From contig NZ_WUQZ01000001.1 of the NCBI RefSeq assembly GCF_009829075.1, forward strand, positions 124,001 through 188,000: a DNA stretch of 64,000 nt, read 5' to 3'. Made by a program: the position numbers and the translations under genes. This document shows, in pieces, positions 49,034 through 57,884 of this stretch (its first letter is position 1; each line of letters starts with the position of its first letter). This stretch comes from Sphingobacterium composti (GTDB taxonomy: Bacteria > Bacteroidota > Bacteroidia > Sphingobacteriales > Sphingobacteriaceae). The notes below the pieces were generated by a model. The model was not told the DNA's origin, did not search any database, and worked only from the letters and a program-made list of their open reading frames with translations.

Positions 49034-50764
49034 ATGCAATCCAATTTAATTTTTAGTATCCTATTGCTATCTATCTTTAGTGTTTGTCAGGCACAGACAA
49101 AAAAATTAAGTGACCAATACACTGAATTAAGTGCGCTTACTAGTGCTTATGTCTATCCTACTCGCGTTGTTTGGAAAGAGGGCAATATTACCAATGAAAA
49201 GTATTTGCTTCAAAAGGGTAATGGACAAGCTAATCTTTACAATCCCCATTCTGTTGTTTTGAAAAATGAAGGCAATACATCAAGTAGTATTCTTTTAGAT
49301 TTTGGAAAACAAATGAATGCTTCTATTGAAGTGGTTACTGGTATGTGGGGCGGAAATAATCTACCCAAGAATGTAAGAGTTCGGTTTGGGGAATCCGTAA
49401 GTGAAGCGATGTCTGAAATTGGGGAAAAAGGAGCAACGAACGACCATGCGGTAAGAGATTTTTCACTACCATTACCTTGGTTAGGGAAAAATCGTTCAGG
49501 AGAGTCTGGATTTCGATTTGTAAGAATTGATTTTTTGGAGCCCAATTCAGAATTACATCTTCGTGAATTACGTGCTGTCGCAACATTCAGAGACGTACCT
49601 TATGTAGGTACATTTAAAAGTAGTAATGAAAGATTAAATAGCATATGGAATGTTGGCGCATATACAGTACATGTTAATATGCAGGATTATTTGTGGGATG
49701 GAATTAAGAGGGATCGATTAGTTTGGGTAGGAGATCTTCACCCAGAAGTGGCAACCGTTAATACCGTGTTTGGATATAATGAGGTTGTACCCAAAAGTTT
49801 AGACTTGGCACGCGATGCAACACCTTTACCAGGTTGGATGTCAGGACATAGTAGCTATTCGATGTGGTGGATTATATTGCACTACGATTGGTACATGCAT
49901 CATGGAAACAAAGAATATTTAAGAGAACAAATTCCTTATCTCAAAGATTTGGTAAAGCAGATTATTTCTAAAGTCGATAAAGGTACCGAAAAAATGGATG
50001 GTGCCCGATTTTTAGATTGGCCTTCTAGTGATGATAAAATTGCTGTACACGCTGGTCTTCAAGCAATGACTATTATGTCACTAGAAAAAGCAAGTTTTAT
50101 CCTTAATCTTTTTGGTGAAAGTCAAGCTAAAGAGCTAAGTGATAAGACTATTGCTGAAATGAAAAAAGTGACACCTCCGCATAACAGTTCCAAGCAAGCT
50201 GCCGCCCTAATGTCTCTTGTGGGATTAATGGATGCGGATAAAGCTTACAAAGATGTTTTAGCTGTTGGTGGTGCACAAAAATTCTCTACTTTCTACGGAT
50301 ATTATATGTTGGAGGCGATGGCTAAAGCTGGCAAGTACCAAGAAGCAATGAATATAATTTCTGAATATTGGGGAGCGATGTTGGATTTGGGAGCCACGAC
50401 TTTTTGGGAAGATTTTAATATGGATTGGATTCCCAATGCTTCACGTATAGATGAACTAGTTCCTGAAGGTAAAGTGGATATACATGGAGACTATGGGGCA
50501 TACTGTTATGTAGGTCATAGACACAGTCTTTGTCACGGATGGGCATCAGGACCGACAGCGTGGTTATCGGAACATGTTCTTGGAGTAAAAGTAGTAGAGC
50601 CAGGGGGCAGGACATACAAAATCACACCTAATTTAGGAGATTTAGAATGGGTAGAAGGAACATTTCCGACCACTTATGGTCCTATTTACATCCAACATAA
50701 ACGTCAAGGCAACAAAATTATTTCTGATATCAAAGCACCAAAAGAAGTTAAGATAATACGATAG
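49034..50764 (+). CDS. Short, divergent GH78-like rhamnosidase
   Basis: A 576-residue exported six-hairpin glycosidase, far shorter than the 926 and 956 residues of its neighbours. A signal peptide ends CQAQ (about 21). It keeps a jelly-roll-like part (SILLDFGKQMNASIEVVTG) and the barrel, with DGIKRDRLVWVGDLHPE where GH78 has DCPQRDERLGWTGDA, and LGATTFWEDFNMDW for the base-bearing block. The double N-terminal domains of the neighbours are missing. The final GHRHSLCHGWASGPTAWL matches rhamnosidase C-termini. Rhamnosidase activity is likely, but aglycone preference should differ. Confidence 0.83.
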   Translation: MQSNLIFSILLLSIFSVCQAQTKKLSDQYTELSALTSAYVYPTRVVWKEGNITNEKYLLQKGNGQANLYNPHSVVLKNEGNTSSSILLDFGKQMNASIEVVTGMWGGNNLPKNVRVRFGESVSEAMSEIGEKGATNDHAVRDFSLPLPWLGKNRSGESGFRFVRIDFLEPNSELHLRELRAVATFRDVPYVGTFKSSNERLNSIWNVGAYTVHVNMQDYLWDGIKRDRLVWVGDLHPEVATVNTVFGYNEVVPKSLDLARDATPLPGWMSGHSSYSMWWIILHYDWYMHHGNKEYLREQIPYLKDLVKQIISKVDKGTEKMDGARFLDWPSSDDKIAVHAGLQAMTIMSLEKASFILNLFGESQAKELSDKTIAEMKKVTPPHNSSKQAAALMSLVGLMDADKAYKDVLAVGGAQKFSTFYGYYMLEAMAKAGKYQEAMNIISEYWGAMLDLGATTFWEDFNMDWIPNASRIDELVPEGKVDIHGDYGAYCYVGHRHSLCHGWASGPTAWLSEHVLGVKVVEPGGRTYKITPNLGDLEWVEGTFPTTYGPIYIQHKRQGNKIISDIKAPKEVKIIR

Positions 50765-50809
50765 TATATTAAATAACTTCTTGTCAGATATTGCAGCTAT
50801 CATAAATCT

Positions 50810-53680
50810 ATGAAAAACTTTTATATCCCATTAATCGTAATATTGATATTCAATATCAACGCAAATATTCTAATAGCGCAGATTGTACCTACTTATTTAA
50901 GAACAGAGTACAAAGTTAATCCATTTGTTGATGAAGAGAGACCTCGCTTGAGTTGGGAACTCGAAGGAGATGGATTTAATAAATCCCAATCGGCTTATGA
51001 AATATTAGTTTCAAGTAGTGAAGCATTGCTTAATGCTGGTAAAGGTGATTTGTGGAATTCATCTAAAATTGCATCTAATGAAACTAATCAAATAGAATAC
51101 AAAGGCAAGCCCCTTACATCAGGTCAACAAGTATGGTGGAAAGTTAGAGCCTGGGACGAAAAGGGGGTGGTTGGCAAATGGAGTGAAATAGCACATTGGG
51201 AAATGGGATTATTATCTCCAAAAGTGTGGCAGGGAAAGTGGATAGGATATGATACTAATCCATTAGCAAAGCTTGGAGGGAATTATCATTTGCCCCCATC
51301 ACCTTATTTGCGCAAAACAAAAAATATAGCTAATAAAATTGCTAAAGCAAGATTATATATCGCTTCTTTAGGGCTGCATGAGTTTTACATAAATGGTAAT
51401 AAAATAGGCAACGACTACTTCTCTTCAGGTTGGACAGACTATCAAAAAAGAGTTTATTACAATGTATATGATGTTACTACAAATATCGCAGAAGGAGAAA
51501 ATGTATTTGGGGCGATATTGGCACCGGGCTGGTATGCAGGCTATCTTGGTTATGCTCTTCTCGTTGGTTCCAAGCAAGTCAATCAATTTTATGGAGATTA
51601 TCCCGTTATGAAAGCTCAAATAGAACTCACATATTTGGATGGTTCCAAAGAAATTATTGTTACTGATGATTCATGGAAGGCAAAGACGGGAGCAATCCTT
51701 GAAGCAGATTTTTTGCAAGGTGAAATGCATGACGCAAACAAAGAATTGCAAGGATGGCAAACAAAGTCGTATAAAGCTCATGATTGGAACAATGTTCAAG
51801 TTCTAAATAATTTGACTATAGGAAAACTAGAACTTTATCCAAGTAATCCGGTTAGAGTCGTAAAGAAACTTTTTCCAAAATCTATTAGAGAACAAGAGAG
51901 TAAAAAATTTATAGTTGATTTCGGTCAAAATTTCGCTGGTAATATAAAGATTAAGGTTAAAGGGAATAAAGGAGATACACTAACATTTAGGTACGGAGAA
52001 ATGTGTCATCCTGATGGACGATTGATGACAGAAAATATGCGTATGGCGCGTTCTACCGATTATTATATATTACGAGGTGATCCAAATGGAGAGATTTGGA
52101 CGCCTAAGTTTACTTTTCATGGATTTCAGTATGTAGAAGTAACAGGATTACAAGAAAAGCCAGATAAGGATTTTATACAAGGGTTAGTATTAAGCTCAGA
52201 TTTGCAAGAAGTAGGCCATATAGAGACTGATAGCGATATGCTTAATCAATTGTATAGTAATATTATATGGACTCAACGTGCTAATTATTTAGATATTCCC
52301 ACAGATTGTCCGCAACGAGATGAGCGATTGGGATGGACAGGTGACGCACAGATTTATATGCGATCAGCGTTGTACAATGCCGATATTGCTCCTTTTCATA
52401 AAAAATGGATTCAAGACTTACATGATTCGCAGTGGCCAAATGGAGCTTACCCAGTATATGCTCCTATGCCTGTCAATAAGGATGGGAAAGCCGCGATTAG
52501 AGAGTCAGATACTTTCTCTCCTGGATGGTCAGAAGCGGGAATTATTTGTACGTATGAGATTTTTAAAGCTTATAATGACTTGCGTTTGGTTCAAGAGTCA
52601 ATGCACTATATGATAAAGTTTATGACTTTTTTGGAAAGCCGTGCAACCAATGGCATTTTTACCGAAGGAAGTTTTGAAGATATCTCTCCAAAGGGAGGTT
52701 TCGCGGATTGGTTGTCAGTGGGTAAGAAAACCAGTCCAGATTTATTAGCTTCAATATATTATTTCTATTGTGCAAAGTTAATGTCAGAGATGAGCGAAGC
52801 CATAGGAAATCATAAATTGAAAGAAAAATACACAAATTCTGCGCAAAAAATTAGAGCAGCATTTAAACAGCATTATATTAATACAGATAGTCGTCTTATA
52901 ACAAATGAAAAAAGGTATGGTAGTGGTTCTGGCTATGTGGACGGACATCTAGGATTTACTGGTCACACGCAAACAGGCTATGCAAATGCAATTTATTCGG
53001 AGATACTAGAAGAGAGTGACCTTTTGGTTGCTGGAAAGTATCTTCAATCACTGGTTGTGGAGAATAATAATCGATTGTCTACAGGATTTTTAGGTTTCAA
53101 ACCACTTCTACCTGCTTTATCGAAGACTAACAATTCCGATAAGGCATATGAACTTATTCTTAGTACTGAATATCCTTCTTTAGGCTATGAGGTCATTAAC
53201 GGTGCAACGACAATTTGGGAACGATGGGATAGTTATATTAAAGGAGAAGGTTTTCGTCATAATGCAGCGATGAATTCATTTAGTCATTATGCTTTTGGTG
53301 CTGTGAATGAATGGATGTTTGAAAATATGTTGGGAATTAAAAATATGGGTACGGGTTATAAGAAAATTGCTATTAAACCTGAGGTTCCTTCAAAAGGAAT
53401 AAATAGTGCGGAAGGCTATTATCGTGCAATCGTTGGGACTATTTCTTCTTCATGGACTAAAAATGCAAATACTATCACACAAAAAATCAAAATCCCTGTC
53501 AATGTAATAGCAAATTGTTATATTAAACAGGGAGTGAAGAATCTAATGATTAACGGGAGGCCTATTAATGAATCAAATTTTGAGCTAAAGAAAACAGAAG
53601 ATAAGGGGTATTTATGCATTGAATTAGGCTCAGGTACTTATAGTATTCAGTACATTGATCAAGGGGTAAAAAGCGAATAA
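50810..53680 (+). CDS. Alpha-L-rhamnosidase, GH78 (copy 2, canonical)
   Basis: A 956-residue exported enzyme with full GH78 architecture: signal peptide ending LIAQ (about 24), an Fn3-like N-domain (TEYKVNPFVDEERPRLSWEL), the rhamnosidase N domain (IASLGLHEFYINGNKIG), the barrel with canonical DCPQRDERLGWTGDAQIYM (about 498-516), the second acidic block NGATTIWERWDSY and a C-terminal sandwich (SAEGYYRAIVGTISSSW). Unlike copy 1 it has the complete QRDER motif, so it is the most confidently active of the three. It is followed by the regulator after 45 bases. Confidence 0.94.
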   Translation: MKNFYIPLIVILIFNINANILIAQIVPTYLRTEYKVNPFVDEERPRLSWELEGDGFNKSQSAYEILVSSSEALLNAGKGDLWNSSKIASNETNQIEYKGKPLTSGQQVWWKVRAWDEKGVVGKWSEIAHWEMGLLSPKVWQGKWIGYDTNPLAKLGGNYHLPPSPYLRKTKNIANKIAKARLYIASLGLHEFYINGNKIGNDYFSSGWTDYQKRVYYNVYDVTTNIAEGENVFGAILAPGWYAGYLGYALLVGSKQVNQFYGDYPVMKAQIELTYLDGSKEIIVTDDSWKAKTGAILEADFLQGEMHDANKELQGWQTKSYKAHDWNNVQVLNNLTIGKLELYPSNPVRVVKKLFPKSIREQESKKFIVDFGQNFAGNIKIKVKGNKGDTLTFRYGEMCHPDGRLMTENMRMARSTDYYILRGDPNGEIWTPKFTFHGFQYVEVTGLQEKPDKDFIQGLVLSSDLQEVGHIETDSDMLNQLYSNIIWTQRANYLDIPTDCPQRDERLGWTGDAQIYMRSALYNADIAPFHKKWIQDLHDSQWPNGAYPVYAPMPVNKDGKAAIRESDTFSPGWSEAGIICTYEIFKAYNDLRLVQESMHYMIKFMTFLESRATNGIFTEGSFEDISPKGGFADWLSVGKKTSPDLLASIYYFYCAKLMSEMSEAIGNHKLKEKYTNSAQKIRAAFKQHYINTDSRLITNEKRYGSGSGYVDGHLGFTGHTQTGYANAIYSEILEESDLLVAGKYLQSLVVENNNRLSTGFLGFKPLLPALSKTNNSDKAYELILSTEYPSLGYEVINGATTIWERWDSYIKGEGFRHNAAMNSFSHYAFGAVNEWMFENMLGIKNMGTGYKKIAIKPEVPSKGINSAEGYYRAIVGTISSSWTKNANTITQKIKIPVNVIANCYIKQGVKNLMINGRPINESNFELKKTEDKGYLCIELGSGTYSIQYIDQGVKSE

Positions 53681-53725
53681 AATACTTATCTTAGTTCTAA
53701 TATTAATCAATTTGTATAATCTACT

Positions 53726-54769
53726 ATGATGAAAGTAATTTCAGAATTTTTGAATTCTATTGAAATTAGTGATTTTTCTGCAACTCCAAAGTATCAACAA
53801 TTGGTAGATTCTATTATAGAAGCAATTCAAAATAAGCAATTTCGCATTGGTGATTTGCTTCCTTCTATTAATGAGGTAAGCATGTGTTTGGAAGTTTCTA
53901 GAGACACAGTTGAAAAGGCTTATAAGCACCTTAAAAATTCTGGAATCATATCTTCTACACCTGGAAAGGGATATTTTGTTGCGAAAAATGATGTAGTCAA
54001 AAAACTCAAGATTGCTATATTCTTGAATAAACTCAGTGCGCATAAAAAGATTGTATACGATGCATTTGTTAAAGAATTAGGAGAAGAAGCTTCAATTGAT
54101 TTATTTGTATATCATAGTGATATTTCTTTGCTAAGAAGATTATTCCAAAATTTAAATAAGCCATATGATCGTTATGTAATTTTTCCGCATTTCAAAGAAG
54201 GGAGAGATCAAGCGCCAGAGCTTCTTTCACTATTTCCTCAGGATAAGCTCATACTTTTGGGTAAGCATATCGATGGCATAAAGGATGACGTGGATTGTAT
54301 TTACGAAAATTATGAAAATGATATATATGACTCATTAGAAAAAATAGTTTCGTATCTCTCCAAATACGACATGATTAAATTGATATTTCCAAATCATAGT
54401 GATTACCCAAAAGCGATCATCAAAGGTTTTTATAAGCTTTGTAGTCAATATGCTTTAGAGCACATTCTTGTAGGTGACTTGTCAAAAGAACGAATTAAAA
54501 GTGGGGAGTGTTATATTAGTTTGACTGAGAATGATTTAGTGTTGTTACTAGAAAAAACTATAGACAAAAAATATGAAATTGGCAAAGATATAGGCGTAAT
54601 ATCTTACAATGAAACTGCCTTAAAGAAATTTATCCTGAATGGTATTGCGACAATTTCAACAGATTTTGAGTTGATGGGTCGATATGCAGCACAGATAATT
54701 AAAAATAATGAGAAAAAGCAGATTGAAGTACCATTTTATGTCAATGTTAGACCTTCAATATTTCGTTAG
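53726..54769 (+). CDS. GntR-type regulator with LacI-like sensor domain
   Basis: A 347-residue DNA-binding protein. Residues about 20-85 are a GntR winged helix: KYQQLVDSIIEAIQNKQF, GDLLPSINEVSMCLEVSRDTVEKAYKHLKNSGI and STPGKGYFV. The rest resembles a periplasmic-binding-protein/LacI sensor (LKIAIFLNKLSAHKKIVYDAF, IGVISYNETALKKFILNGIATISTDFELMG), as in AraR-type arabinose repressors. It probably senses rhamnose or a phosphorylated rhamnose intermediate and controls the locus. It replaces the hybrid two-component or ECF/anti-sigma systems usual for such loci. A second ATG three bases later could also start it. Confidence 0.9.
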   Translation: MMKVISEFLNSIEISDFSATPKYQQLVDSIIEAIQNKQFRIGDLLPSINEVSMCLEVSRDTVEKAYKHLKNSGIISSTPGKGYFVAKNDVVKKLKIAIFLNKLSAHKKIVYDAFVKELGEEASIDLFVYHSDISLLRRLFQNLNKPYDRYVIFPHFKEGRDQAPELLSLFPQDKLILLGKHIDGIKDDVDCIYENYENDIYDSLEKIVSYLSKYDMIKLIFPNHSDYPKAIIKGFYKLCSQYALEHILVGDLSKERIKSGECYISLTENDLVLLLEKTIDKKYEIGKDIGVISYNETALKKFILNGIATISTDFELMGRYAAQIIKNNEKKQIEVPFYVNVRPSIFR

Positions 54770-54793
54770 TAGGATTATACTAGTGCATAAAAT

Positions 54794-54834
54794 AAATAGG
54801 CTGACAATATTTTACTGTCAGCCTATTTATTTTT
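54794..54834. terminator. Bidirectional terminator between gntR and the coiled-coil gene
   Basis: A perfect 13-bp stem AAATAGGCTGACA/TGTCAGCCTATTT with a 9-base loop and T-rich flanks on both strands. It serves the plus-strand locus and the minus-strand gene ending at 54848. Confidence 0.9.
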
Positions 54835-54847
54835 TATGATAAAAACT

Positions 54848-55444
54848 TTAAGATTCTCTTTTCATTTGCTCGTCTAGCAATTGACGTTTGAGTTTCTGTT
54901 CTGTTTCTAATGCTTTCTTTTTATGAGCTTGAAATTCGTTTTGGGCTTCTTCAGCGGTTTTTTGATGTTCGACAGCGTCAATTTTAGCTTTTCTGAAAGA
55001 AGCCAATACAATAATAAACCCTAATCCTAATACCCCAATTATGGACCACACTAATGTATGATAGGTAGGTTTAGCAAAATCCATCCCTAAAAAAGAAATA
55101 CTATCGGTTTTTTGTTGCTCCACTTGTAAATTCTCACTCAACATTTGTACTGAATCTTTTAAAGATTGTAATTGCTGCACAGATGAAGATGAGTTCGATT
55201 TTAATGATGCAATCTCTTTCGTATACTTAGTAATGGAGTCCGCAACATTTTTTTGTATGATCTCAATATTTGATTTTCGTATCAACTTAAAATCGGTGTC
55301 TTGGCTTCTTGACTGACTCAATAGGACTTGAAACTGTGTCTGTAACGGCAAATTTGATTGTAATTTTTGTTGCAAGGTTAGCTGTTGCGCATATGAATCA
55401 AAGGAAAGGAAGCCAATTATAAGTGATAGCAATAATTTGTACAT
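54848..55444 (-). CDS. Exported membrane protein with coiled coils, unknown function
   Basis: A 198-residue protein that I do not recognise. It has an N-terminal signal-like helix (YKLLLSLIIGFLSFDSYAQ), a Gln/Ser-rich stretch, a coiled-coil region (about 70-115: KYTKEIASLKSNSSSSVQQL), one clear membrane helix (LVWSIIGVLGLGFIIVLASF, about 131-150) and a charged C-terminal coiled coil with heptad spacing (AEEAQNEFQAHKKKALETEQ). After signal cleavage the coiled coil would be periplasmic and the tail cytoplasmic. It stands alone, with 218 bases upstream holding no other gene. Confidence 0.8.
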   Translation of the reverse strand: MYKLLLSLIIGFLSFDSYAQQLTLQQKLQSNLPLQTQFQVLLSQSRSQDTDFKLIRKSNIEIIQKNVADSITKYTKEIASLKSNSSSSVQQLQSLKDSVQMLSENLQVEQQKTDSISFLGMDFAKPTYHTLVWSIIGVLGLGFIIVLASFRKAKIDAVEHQKTAEEAQNEFQAHKKKALETEQKLKRQLLDEQMKRES

Positions 55445-55662
55445 AGTAATTGTCGGTAATATCTAACAGTCTTGTCTAATGTAAAGTTGTTAAATTATTT
55501 GCTCATATACAATAAAATACCCTTTTAAATGTTGATATATGTGCGAATTTGTAGAATTTGACTTAAATATTGTATTTATATATAATATCAACCTTATTAA
55601 ATAGAAAATTTAGTTAAAAGTTTGTGCAAGCTCTTAACGACATCAGCATTATAAGTCTTTTA

Positions 55663-56235
55663 CTACTTAATTTTCAATGGATATTGTTTCATAATACCAC
55701 TAATCATTTTTGGTAGACCATTTATTGCTTTCTCTGGACTATCTACTTCTGTAGTTCCACGTGCCTGCCATACGACCGTTTTATTATTTCGGTCTACAGC
55801 TTCAATGATGATGTGACCATAGCGTACTCTCTCTTTTCCGACAGGATAAGTAGGGGAATAAAATCCATAATATCCCCAAGGACGATACCAACCCCAAGGA
55901 CCTCCCCAGCCCCAACCATTGTTGAAGGTTGAATAGACCATTCTACTTTTGTTATTAACGATAGCTACATATCTAAACAATAAATCTGGATTATCTTTAG
56001 TATACGTCAATCCACGACGCTCTATTTCTTGATTTGCTGTAGTCATAATATTGTGCTTCGCAATATCATTGCTGAAATATTCCTTAGATAATGAATCTAC
56101 AGGAGGTAGCCATCCATAAGTTTTATATTGTCCAAAATCTAAACTTTGAACCCGTGTAGTATGATAACGATTTGACGAACAGGAAGCTAATGCCAAAATT
56201 GCAAAAGCTGACAACAGTATACTTAAATTTTTCAT
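55663..56235 (-). CDS. DUF4136 lipoprotein
   Basis: A 190-residue exported lipoprotein. The start at 56235 (MKNLSILLSAFAILALASC) gives an ideal lipobox with Cys at 19; the ATG four codons upstream adds only MDFV. The body fits DUF4136: SLDFGQYKTYGWLPPVD, an ERRGLTYTKDNPDLLFRYVA block, an aromatic GWGWGGPWGWYRPWGYYGFY stretch and the closing VWQARGTTEVDSPEKAI. Members are widespread in Bacteroidota and lack a known function. It lies downstream of nadE on the same strand with a 63-base gap. Confidence 0.85.
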   Translation of the reverse strand: MKNLSILLSAFAILALASCSSNRYHTTRVQSLDFGQYKTYGWLPPVDSLSKEYFSNDIAKHNIMTTANQEIERRGLTYTKDNPDLLFRYVAIVNNKSRMVYSTFNNGWGWGGPWGWYRPWGYYGFYSPTYPVGKERVRYGHIIIEAVDRNNKTVVWQARGTTEVDSPEKAINGLPKMISGIMKQYPLKIK

Positions 56236-56298
56236 AACAAAGTCCACTTATTTCCTATTTGACAATATGGTTTTACAAAGGTTTAATTAATTCTTCAA

Positions 56299-57087
56299 TT
56301 ATCTCCACTCTTCTGGTATATCACATACCGGAATAGGTTGAATTTTGTGTTGAGCAGCCTTGTGCATACGATCAAATATTTTGAAAACTTCTAAATCTCT
56401 GCCCGCATAGTCGTTTTCGGATTTGGAGCCATATTCTTTTTGTATTTTTTCAAGCTCTGGATAGGTCGCGCCGATTTGCTGTTCATCTGTGCGTTCAGCA
56501 TCCCATAGACCATCAGTAGGAATAGCATTTTTGATACTCTCTGGCAAATCGAGTGCTCGCGCTAAGGCATAGACTTCTGTTTTATAAAGATCAGCAATAG
56601 GAGAGAGGTCAACACCGCCATCACCATATTTGGTATAGAAGCCTATCCCAAAATCTTCTACTTTATTACCTGTTCCACATACTAGTAAAGAATTGATTTG
56701 TCCATAGTAATATAATGTCAACATACGCAATCGCGATCGGGTATTTGCCAAGGCCAAATCTCTATTAGGAATATTATCTTGGTTGGCATTATAGATGTTA
56801 GTTAACTCGTCGAAAGCAGAGGTCAAATCAACAGTAAGTCCTGTAACATTAGAAAATTTGGATTTTAAATACTCAATATGTTCTGAAGCTCGATCTACTT
56901 GATCTATTTTTTGACGAATTGGCATCTGGAGGACGAGAACTTCTAATCCAGTCATCGCACAAAGTGTCGATACTACACCTGAATCAACACCACCAGATAC
57001 ACCTACTACAAACCCTTTGACTCTTGCTTGCTGCGCGTAATCTTTAAGCCAATTTACTATTCTTTCAATTATTTTTTCTGTCTGCAT
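56299..57087 (-). CDS. nadE: NH3-dependent NAD+ synthetase
   Basis: Converts nicotinic acid adenine dinucleotide to NAD+ with ATP and ammonia in the cytoplasm. At 262 residues it lacks the N-terminal glutaminase domain of the long eukaryote/mycobacterial form. The ATP-pyrophosphatase P-loop is VVGVSGGVDSGVVST (about 27-41). Further motifs are NTRSRLRMLTLYYYG, VCGTGNKVEDFGIGFYTKYGD and DLSPIADLYKTEVYALA. It begins just after the terminator of the outer-membrane barrel gene; gldB lies beyond on the opposite strand, a pairing remembered from other Bacteroidota. Confidence 0.95.
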   Translation of the reverse strand: MQTEKIIERIVNWLKDYAQQARVKGFVVGVSGGVDSGVVSTLCAMTGLEVLVLQMPIRQKIDQVDRASEHIEYLKSKFSNVTGLTVDLTSAFDELTNIYNANQDNIPNRDLALANTRSRLRMLTLYYYGQINSLLVCGTGNKVEDFGIGFYTKYGDGGVDLSPIADLYKTEVYALARALDLPESIKNAIPTDGLWDAERTDEQQIGATYPELEKIQKEYGSKSENDYAGRDLEVFKIFDRMHKAAQHKIQPIPVCDIPEEWR

Positions 57088-57107
57088 ATTAGGAATCTTT
57101 TCAAATA

Positions 57108-57158
57108 AAAACGAGGTTAATACGAATTTAAATATAGAATTCGTATTAACCTCGTTTT
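57108..57158 (-). terminator. Strong terminator after the outer-membrane barrel gene
   Basis: The arms 57108-57128 and 57138-57158 form a perfect 21-bp stem with a 9-base loop, followed on the minus strand by TTTTTATTT. It lies between the barrel gene and nadE, so nadE must have its own start or depend on read-through. Confidence 0.9.
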
Positions 57159-57180
57159 ATTTAATTTTTATTGATTCTTT

Positions 57181-57837
57181 TTAAAAGAACAAGCCTACGT
57201 TTAGAGCTAAATATGATGTTTTTGGTTTACCTTCTTTAATAGCTCTTGTGAAACCATTGTTGAATGTCAATCCAGTCATTAATCCAAGATTATCACTTAA
57301 TTTCCATTCTTTACCGCCACCAATTTGAAGACCAAGACGGAATAAATCATCCCCGTCGATAGATTGTTTTTTGTCAGCACCTACTAATTTCTCTTTCCCT
57401 GAAACTTTAAATCCAGTTGTGAAACCGAATTGACCATAGAATCTACCAGTTTCATTTTCCACAGATTTCAATTTAATTGTCAAAGGAATCTCGACATATT
57501 GCAAACGGATTTTTTCTCTATCTGTAGCACCCGCTGGAAAATCTACTTTTGAAGCAATTGAATTGATCAATAAACCTGTTGAGAAATAATAATTGTCAGC
57601 AAAACCTAAATCTGCCACTAAACCATAGGAAAATCCTGCTTTTGCGCTAGCCTTGTAATCATCGTCATAGCGCAGCCAACCTATATTAGGATTAATAGAA
57701 AGTCCTAGGCGGAAGTTTTTTTCCTCAGAAGTGTTTTGTGAGCGCGTGTAGTAATCTTGTGCATTTACTTGCGTGCTAAATAATAATGCTACCAAGGTTA
57801 CTAAAGTCGCAAATGTAGTTTTCGTAAAATTTATCAT
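57181..57837 (-). CDS. Outer-membrane beta-barrel protein (porin-like family)
   Basis: A 218-residue exported protein with a signal peptide (TFATLVTLVALLFSTQVNAQ, to about 27). The mature part shows alternating strands typical of small eight- to ten-stranded barrels: FRLGLSINPNIGWLRY, AGFSYGLVADLGF, YFSTGLLINSI, LQYVEIPLTIKLKS, RFYGQFGFTTGFKV and the last strand SYLALNVGLFF ending in Phe, which suits BAM recognition. Such proteins are annotated as porin family or outer membrane beta-barrel with no proven role. It is monocistronic, divergent from gldB and ends at a strong terminator. Confidence 0.85.
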   Translation of the reverse strand: MINFTKTTFATLVTLVALLFSTQVNAQDYYTRSQNTSEEKNFRLGLSINPNIGWLRYDDDYKASAKAGFSYGLVADLGFADNYYFSTGLLINSIASKVDFPAGATDREKIRLQYVEIPLTIKLKSVENETGRFYGQFGFTTGFKVSGKEKLVGADKKQSIDGDDLFRLGLQIGGGKEWKLSDNLGLMTGLTFNNGFTRAIKEGKPKTSYLALNVGLFF

Positions 57838-57884
57838 AGTATTAATTTTAGTTTTAAATTTATGGTCTTAACTTCGCTTTACTG

